From NCBI GenBank assembly GCA_932294295.1, contig OW028573.1, forward strand, positions 18,496,155 through 18,560,154: a stretch of DNA of 64,000 bases, in the 5' to 3' direction. Position 1 is the first letter of the stretch; every line of letters begins with the position of its first letter. A program made the translations under genes and the position numbers. This document shows, in pieces, positions 56,236-64,000 of the stretch. The notes beneath the pieces were generated by a model. That model made no database searches. It was given only the letters and a program-made list of their open reading frames with translations, and was not told the DNA's origin. This stretch comes from Alitta virens. Lineage: Eukaryota > Annelida > Polychaeta > Phyllodocida > Nereididae.

Positions 56236-59200
56236 ATGACACGAGACTTTGGACGTACGTTACCTGTGATGATGGGGCACTGTTAGTACATTTTCATATG
56301 TATATTTTAATGTATTTTAAAATTGGGGCATTTTCCACACTCAGGATTATACTCAACATATTTTGGATATCTCAAATCTTATTACGGTATTTCTCTAAGA
56401 GAAAAAAAAGCTAATAAAATTTTAGAGGATTGTAGTGTTTATAGATGTCAACTTAATTGTGTTTGCAGACTGAAAAGGGTTTGTTCAACATTGTTTGGCA
56501 TTTCTGTTTGTGGGCATGTGTATGTTTAGTTCTCATTGCCTTTCATTTTTTAATGTTGATTCAGGTTGTCCTTTAGTTTGCTCATATGTCAGCTGCCTTG
56601 CCTGCCTGGGACAAGGGCAATCACACAAGTGTTCACATTTAAACATGCATGATTTTTTAAGTGCAATTATATCTCTGACAGGAAATGCCAAAATACCGGC
56701 AAGTGCTATTCTGTATCATTCTGCACATTATCTTGTTGATTATCCTCTAACTGCAATTAGGCATTTTAAAGCTCTGCTAATGTCTTTAGATATCTTGACA
56801 CTTACAAGTAATGGGATTATGGGATCATTATGTCATGTAGTAAATATGATTACTTCTGTCACAGATATGCTGTGCTGGTTTGATCTTTTGGCTTTGAACT
56901 TAATATGATTAGGATGTTATATCTTTCCCAGACTACTTGTAAATTTACAAATGGTGAGGATAGGGTTCTGAAAGACCTAGTCCTGAGTTAATTTGTGCAT
57001 TCTTTTGTATTGTCCATCTTGCACCTAAAGCCAGGTATTTTATACTATTGATTTGGATTAATTTTCTTCAGTATTTGCTAGTGTTGGTCAAAATTCATTT
57101 ATGCGAACAATTTCGTTTATTTGTTGTTAATGGTATCTAACATCTACAGTTTTCTTGATGTGTTATAATGCACTCATCGCAGGTTTTTTATTTTTACAAA
57201 TTTGATTGAATTCTTAGGTTGGATATGAATTGTATGGCAACTCATAGCTCTGCTTGTGGCTAAAGTATCAACCATGCAATGTTATAAATATTACAACAGT
57301 ACATTTCACTTTGTAATTTCTGAGAAATATCTTGTCTCGTTACGAGCTGGCATAAATAGCTCTAAGCTTATAAATGGGATAAGTGCTTGAATATTTTCTG
57401 ACATTTCAGTCATGTTGCAAGAGCTTATTTAAAGATGCACAACTGACAGTGTATAGAATATAAGGTGACTGGCTTAACAGACAAGATGAGCAAGGGACGT
57501 GTATCACTCAAGCTGGGAGTTGATTGGAATTCCAAGCATTCTTGTTGGGTGGGCTGTATTGTGTACTGCAACTTTGCTGCTGGGTTAGCTGAGCTGTCAT
57601 TACTGTAATTTCATGTTGTTGCTTTGTAACTGTCAGAGTGATAGTGACAGCTCCAGGATTCATGCATGATAACCCACTAAATAGACTATTATAATGTATC
57701 AACTGACTGGTACTAGCAGCCAGTTGCAGCATTATTAGCCATTATATGTTCGCTGATAAACTGACTAGGCATTTTGTGCTTTTGGCCGGTCAGTTGAGAG
57801 ATGTCATTTTGGTGCTGAAAGCTCTGGTGTTATAGCAGTTGTTAGACACGCAGCTTTCAATGCTAATTGCAGTGTTATTGATTAACGCAACATGGAGTTT
57901 CCTCGTGTTTATCTTTACACAGGGAAGTCTCTTAGTTCCTGGCAATTTGCCCAGATAGCTCCTGATTTTCCCATTTGATATTGACCAGCACGAACAAGTC
58001 AGATTATCTTGCACAGAAAAAAAGCAGCCAATCAAAGGATAATTTTGGTTGCTATGTTTGTGCGAGGTTTCATGTATTTGAATTAATGATCAAAGTCTGT
58101 ATGAAAGGAATTGCCTGTGCAAAGCTTATTCTCTTGAGGTAGGTGTTTTTAGTTATCTATCAGTCGTGTGTGATGTAAAATGCATACCTTGCATAATGTA
58201 AGAAAAATCTATAAGCTGTGAGAAAAGGCAGACTCAAAATTGCTCCACATCTGTTCAATCAGTTGTAGAGGAATGCGGGCAAAATTTCTTTACATCATAA
58301 AAAACTTTTTGGTGAATATGGGGTACTGCAATAATGATGTTATTGGATATGACATCCATGCCTGCCTAAACAGCATATCTTGATCATAAATCATAAAAAC
58401 AGTAGCTGTGCATGTTTTGAGCATTTATTGTCATGTGAAGCCTTGAAATGTAGTTCTGGTGCAAGAAACCTCATTTGTCTCAAATGTCTGCCTATAATTG
58501 CATTTGTTTATATTAATGAATTGGGTTTAAATTGAGTTATGAGTAAGTGCTAGTAGAATTATGAAGTGCTGGGAGAATAACACAAAGCTCCATCAGCATG
58601 TCTTTTTATGGAAATGTGCGCAGACTCTTACAAAGACCAGGATTAGCTTATCAGCTTTGTTCATTTAGCTTGTAATGCGTCAGCAGTTGGTACAACGGCC
58701 GGCTGCTGTGGAGGTTCCGAATTCTGTCCCTTGCCAAGGTACTCTTCATGAGCTATGTCTTTGCTGGATGTCGGTCACTTGAGATGTTAAGCTGGTAGTA
58801 CCTTGTTTTATGTTAGGGTCTAGGTAAAAATACACAGAACTGTTATCATCATGGTGTGGACTCCAAGCCGTATTATCTCATCATTACATCTGCCTCTGGC
58901 ATCTGGTCATATAAGCTTACTAAGCTTCAGACCAGCATTGAGACATAGTAGAAATGATGGCTTCATAAGTTCTGTAAGCTGTTATCATCAGGGTGTATTG
59001 CATTGAGGCTTTGGTGTATCTGATAGTGAGGTAGGTTGCGACTTGCCAGGCGATTAAGTCGTGTGCTACTCTCCCTGGGTATGGTTGGAATCGCTTTATT
59101 TTCTGTCTCAGCTGGGATAAGGGGTGGATCGCCAGATTATCATGCAATGGGAGGGTTGAGGCTCAGATGCTAATACGTTATCGATGGCATTTTATCATGG

Positions 59201-60600
59201 TGTACACTGCATGTGTAGGGTGTGGTATCCAATGTAAAACCTATAATTAGTGAGAGTTCCTTTGAATCTATCTTACTTTTATCTTCGGTACCCTGCATTT
59301 TGGTATGAAGAGATCCTCAGTATGATGCTTAATGTTACTTTAGGTTCTATCATAGCTAAGGTTGTTTTTCTGTTCACAAAAAGTAAGTTGCAGATGTGTT
59401 TTGTAGGTGTCTTTTTTTCCTCAGGCGAAGATGCTCTTACCCCCTGGCATTGATCTAAGCATGGAGTCTCTAGTGACTCCATGATCTAAGCAGTGAGGAT
59501 TGTGACTTGGAACTCTGCCCAGGGTACTTACAATATATAGGAGTAGGCTTTCAGGGTGAGATATGACACTCAACTCATGTGGTTCTGGCATCTTGTTCTG
59601 TGTATTTTCAAGACATTCCATGTCAGGATATCTTCCTTGATCTGTTTCGGTGCTGATGGTCTCCAGATTTCAAAGATTTGCATTGTTGTTTTTCATTGTA
59701 TACTGTATACATAATGTACATGTATGGTGTAAGCTTAGTAATCATGGAGTTTGTCATAATAATGGTGTTACGTTTAAGGATTGTAGATTATGTAGAAGAG
59801 CTGAGATTAGAGATAGATTTTTTCAGAGCAGGTGGAATTTGAATGTTTGTGGATGCAACTGGATTTTCCAGTCACTGGTACATTAACTTATTTTCTGCGG
59901 TGCCCCTTGAACTCAGTTCAACCCATCATGTTTTGATCTTCTGCCAAAAAAAGAGGTTAGGGTCTCTGGCCTATATCGTAACAGGCACCAGTGGCTCTGG
60001 GAGTTATCCAAATACAAATTATGACCCACATAACTCGAGCGGAATGAAATTAATATGATGACCTTTAGCATGGAGAGACAAGGGACAGTGGAGGGAAGAA
60101 GGTGGTGGTTATCGTGGGTATAATCTGCAGATGGGCAAGTGAAGGGTAGATGCAAATCTCTTTTGTCTGGGGTGCGGCAGAATCACTGCAGGGCAAAAAC
60201 AGACAGGAAAAGAAAGCTATTTGTTGTTGCACGACTGTTAGGTGAATATATTCATGACATGCAGTGTGCAGCTGGCATTTATGTTCGGAATTGCACTTCT
60301 TAGGAGGCGTATAACAATATCCACTTTGCATGATTGCCAACAGCTTTGCTTGGCAGGCGACAGGCAACTGCCTAATGAGCCCATCTTAAGTAGATTAGCA
60401 GAGAGATCAGATACTGAATGCTAAACCAGTGAACCTTCTCTGTCTGTTGGCCATTCTCTGCATGCAAATGTGAATTTTAAAGTCACAAGCTCCGTGATTC
60501 TGTACTTAATTTATAACTCAGTCCCCACAGGCTGCCCAGTACACTCTTCCCATGGTGTATATACTGTGTAGTATTATACAAACATGTTGACTCGTTTAGA
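56236..60600. other. No gene recognised
   Basis: AT-rich, mostly unique-looking sequence. Open frames up to 137 codons (56495-56908) have no recognised motif. It could be intronic. A weak tRNA-like or SINE-like stretch (GGTTCCGAATTC near 58710) was not pursued. Confidence 0.4.
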
Positions 60601-60611
60601 GAGTAGGTTTA

Positions 60612-60714
60612 ACCCATGAGGTTCTCCCCATGGTTTAACCATGGAGGTATACCTCCATGGCTTAACCATGGAAGTACATGGAGGTATTATACCTCCATGG
60701 TTTAACTTGGTTGT
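60612..60714. repeat. Cluster of nested palindromes
   Basis: Positions 60639-60660 form a perfect 22-bp palindrome (half-site CCATGGAGGTA). GGTTTAACCATGG-like arms surround it. A second hairpin, CATGGAGGTA-tta-TACCTCCATG, follows at about 60678-60700. All are variants of one CCATGG/GGAGGT/TTTAACC motif. Confidence 0.85.
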
Positions 60715-63700
60715 GATGTGGAAGGTTTACTATCTTTTGCTTTCAAATTTTTGAATTCAAATTTTTTCTTCCTGCAAGTGAGTTGGCTTTTTTCTTTCTC
60801 TCTTTTTAGGAGTGGAAAAAGTTTTTCCATTGCTTCAGTGATATGGTCTTCAAGTTTAGAAAATGATGAGAACTGGGAGAGTGGTTTAAAAGCAACTCCT
60901 TTTGATACACAGCTAAGCGAGTCTTTTATCATGTAAAGAGATAAGGCTCCTTTTTGACGAATCTGGTAACATGAGACTTAGTTTCATCTTTTACGTCCAT
61001 GGTTTCATGCTCTGAGTGACAGAGACAGATAGGTTAGTGTACATTTGTAGTTGCATTGGGCTTACATTGGGCAAGGACCTTGCACTGGATTAGCATGGGG
61101 CGCCACATGTCCATATTATTGGTCTGTTAATGTTATTATGCTATTTTGTTGATGTGGGGTTATTTTGACTGCCAGGATTTACAGTCGTGGGGCTGCTCAT
61201 TGTTCTAGACCAAGCAGTGTGCTTTGGCCCTGCCTGGGCATCAGGGCATTAAATCATAACTGACATGGACCACAGCTGCTCTGGCCTGTGTTTTTGTGAG
61301 AGGACAAGCCTGCCATTCAATCTGTCAAGTTACCCTCACTGGGATCGCTACATAAATGTTTACATTGACCCTGTTTTTGGTGTACCCTGTTTACACGGGG
61401 GAAGAGTTTAGACCTGCGTGGCTGCTGCAGGAGAGGACCTATTATATCAATGATGAGGGGGGGGGGGGGGAACGTTGGCCAACGTTCAGATTTTACTTAA
61501 AATTCTTGCATGAGAAATGAGAGTGGAGCTTATAAATGTAATCCTCTAAACTCTGGCAAACCATGGGTAAACTTTGCTTGAAACTGCACATGTTCCAGAG
61601 GTACTTTTTCACTAGTGAAACTCACTTTTTGTAAATGAAGCTACTCAAACAAACTTCTTAAGGCATCTGTTGTTCATATCCCACCCCCCCCCCCCCCATA
61701 TTTTGGGTTGGGGGGGGGGTTCTCAAAATGGAACTGATGGAAAATACAAGGATGTGACCGGTATGATCAGTCCATTAAGTACATGTAAAATGACTTCAAT
61801 GACTGCTAAAGTTTGGCTCTGATGATCATTTCCACATGATGAACTTTTTGATGTCTTGTTTCAGTTACAGTGTTTCCTGGTTATGACCTTATGAAGGCTG
61901 GGTGGTACAGAAAGTTGGTTTTGGTTATCTGTTGAGAGATATGCTAAACAACTCCTTGGCTTCTAGACATGCTTACATATAGATCATTCTCCACTTCGTT
62001 TTTCCACTGTGTGTGGCATTTGTCTGCAAAGTAGCTTCTATCTTTGTGCAAGGGAAGGAATGACAAGGATCCAGGAAAATAGCTGTTAATCTTAACCATA
62101 GAGCCCAAGAGGGTTGGACATAAGGCATTTATCTCTCCAGTGATTTAACATGGTAACCTGCAGGGTCCTAAGTGGTCATTACTAGCCTCCCTGGTGAAGC
62201 ATGATAGTCCTCTACTCCCCAGGGGACCTCATTAGTCTAATTATATCACAGCCATGTCTTCACTAATGTCTTACTAATGAGCGTTTAGTTTCCATTATTT
62301 GGCATCTGAAAGCGAGGCTTATTCTAGTTGCATAGTCTCATGTGTTGTTACACAACAATTGAGGTGGGTTTTTGGTAAATGATTTTATCTTCATGGGTTA
62401 CTTATTTGGTGTTTTGTTTCACACTGAATGATCTCATTGTACTGACATTTTTGAGCAGGTCATCTGTATGTTAGAAATTTACATCATTACATGTTGTTAA
62501 GTGTTAAATTTTTGTAATCATGTTGGATTGTGGCATCATTGCGCTATTTATAATGCTTCATGATGTAATTCCAGGAACTGAATTGCCATATATTTCATAA
62601 TATAAATGTATTTGATATAATTCAAAGAATGGTTATAATTAATGTGTAATTTGTCATCAGAGCATGATGATTTTTCAGTTGTCTTGTGTTGACTACTGTC
62701 TAACCTAATCATACAAACACTGCAAATTATGAACTAGTAGAGAACTGTTTATCACTGTCAATATAATTGGCTGTACAATAGATATGCAGTCATATGTTAA
62801 AGTTCATGACATTTTCGCTCTGCTTTGTTTGGCCCTATTGGCAGCATGAGTTGTGTAGCTCAGGAGGTCAGAGGCTGCTGCTCTTAAAAGTGAAATATTC
62901 AGCTAGAATTGGATGTGACAGGGCAAGGGAAAGAGGCCATTCCTGGGTATGTTTTGAGAGTTAACTGGGCAGCCTGGCATGCTAGGTTTCTCCGCACCCA
63001 CTTAAAGAGTTTCATCACTTCGGCTGGTTGACTGTTACAGTACCCCGCAGTCGTGCAGGCAAGGTCGGTATTAGTTAGCCAAGAGGGGGGGACCTATAGT
63101 TGAAGAGTCCTACTTTGAAACAGACATAGGGGCTCATCCTACAACATTTGCCCCATGCATCTACTGGTACACCTAAGAGCTTCTATAAACACCTGAAAGG
63201 AACATCTAAATATACCGTTCTCTGTTGGCGATATTGATCTGAGACATACTGCTGGTGATTTCTCATATTTTGATAAGATATATTCCTTATTAAAAAGTTA
63301 TTTGAGCTTAGTACAGCTGTGTTGCAATTTTGTATTCCTTTGTAATGAAAATAAAAAAAAATTGGCATTGATTCTTTTACATGGAAGAGATTCAGAAGTG
63401 TGCCTAGATTGGAGGGACATGGGGAGGGATAGTTTATTAATTATAACTGACTTAATGGCATTGATTTAGAATGGACAGATTGAATGTTTTTCTCTTAATG
63501 AGGTGAGCGCCGTACCCTTGGAGTGTTCTAAATTTTCCAAGGTCATACTGAATGATATAGTTTTGAGAAGTGGTTGATTTACACATGCTATTACAGTTCA
63601 TATGGTCATTGTTGTGTCCATTAGACCTTAGAGTGAATAATCTGGAATATATTTCAGAGGAAAACTTGTGAAGTCATCCAGTAAAAATTTAGTTTTTGAA

Positions 63701-64000
63701 TGACAGGTGTATGATGTGGTATTGTAACTTAGACAGTTTGAATATTGTGCAGTTTAAAGTATCTTCAAATCTCTTCAAACTTCTGTCTTTAATGATCAAT
63801 ATAAATTAAGGATAAACTGAAATGTAATCTTAGGTTTGCAAATGGAAGGAACTACATCCTTGGTGTTTGAGACCTGTTAGGTTGGAGACCTGTACACAGA
63901 CAAAACTAGCCTCTTAATCAAGTGTTCAGTATTTGCATCAAATGAGATCATTCTGAATAAGTTCTTTAAAATTGTCAGTTGCTTAACTTTAAAGGATGTA
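60715..64000. other. No gene recognised
   Basis: Includes a 76-codon minus-strand frame at 60932-60702 of doubtful meaning, a G12 run at 61459, a C-run/G-run pair at 61682-61720 and otherwise AT-rich sequence to the window end. Confidence 0.4.

Noticed and set aside
60702..60932. 76-codon minus-strand frame with a Lys-rich end
   Set aside because: Reads somewhat like protein but has no recognised motif, no clear splice sites and runs into the palindrome cluster; too weak to call.

Overview
The window looks like animal (metazoan) nuclear DNA. It is AT-rich, its genes are split by GT-AG introns, and it carries RNA polymerase III-type SINEs, several LINE families, a tyrosine-recombinase (Ngaro/DIRS-like) retroelement, MITEs, (CA)n runs and a local satellite array. 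The mix of a conserved splicing factor, a CARD-tyrosine kinase and a zinc-finger/tyrosine-recombinase family that I recall as multi-copy in fish and marine invertebrates fits a marine invertebrate, perhaps a deuterostome. This placement is inference; no species marker was seen.

Layout. 1-2470 (+): the last exons of CWC27, a spliceosome-associated cyclophilin. 2500-14000: no host gene, but tandem duplications, two decayed copies of an SGNH-gag-RT element (5.9-7.6 kb and 8.1-9.3 kb), MITEs and a LINE 3' end. 14174-15493 (-): an intronless 439-aa protein with an H1-like SPxK tail, a Pro-Ala linker and a MADF-like domain, with a TATA box upstream. 15.7-16.2 kb: an unusual array of short palindromes built on ACTCGGCGAGT. 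16.4-18.1 kb: SINEs, one interrupted by a short LINE-derived element with a 13-bp target-site duplication. 20535-30360 (-): a gene of at least 20 exons encoding a PWWP/Tudor-like start, seven or more 30-residue acidic repeats, two zinc knuckles and a tyrosine-recombinase-like domain with R, R, H and Y in place; its last third has several frame breaks. 31.5-32.3 kb (-): two unassigned candidate exons. 34.8-37.8 kb: a 348-bp satellite and a related ~125-bp tandem repeat. 37.3-39.2 kb: scattered TTGTGAGGAC motifs leading into a long (CA)n. 39.9-45.9 kb: SINEs, LINE pieces and MITEs.

46130-48410 (+): a complete two-coding-exon gene for a CARD - acidic linker - SH3-like - SH2 - tyrosine kinase protein of 732 aa. 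This is the most striking gene. Its SH2 lacks the FLVR arginine and its kinase has HGD in place of HRD. 49.8-56.2 kb: a second tRNA-like SINE, two RNase H-bearing LINE 3' ends, more SINEs and a 1.3-kb open LINE RT fragment with a (TA)n tail. 56.3-64 kb: no gene recognised, apart from a nested palindrome cluster near 60.65 kb and a C-run/G-run hairpin near 61.7 kb.

No operon-like co-operation between the host genes is evident. The three certain or likely host genes are unrelated and separated by repeats.
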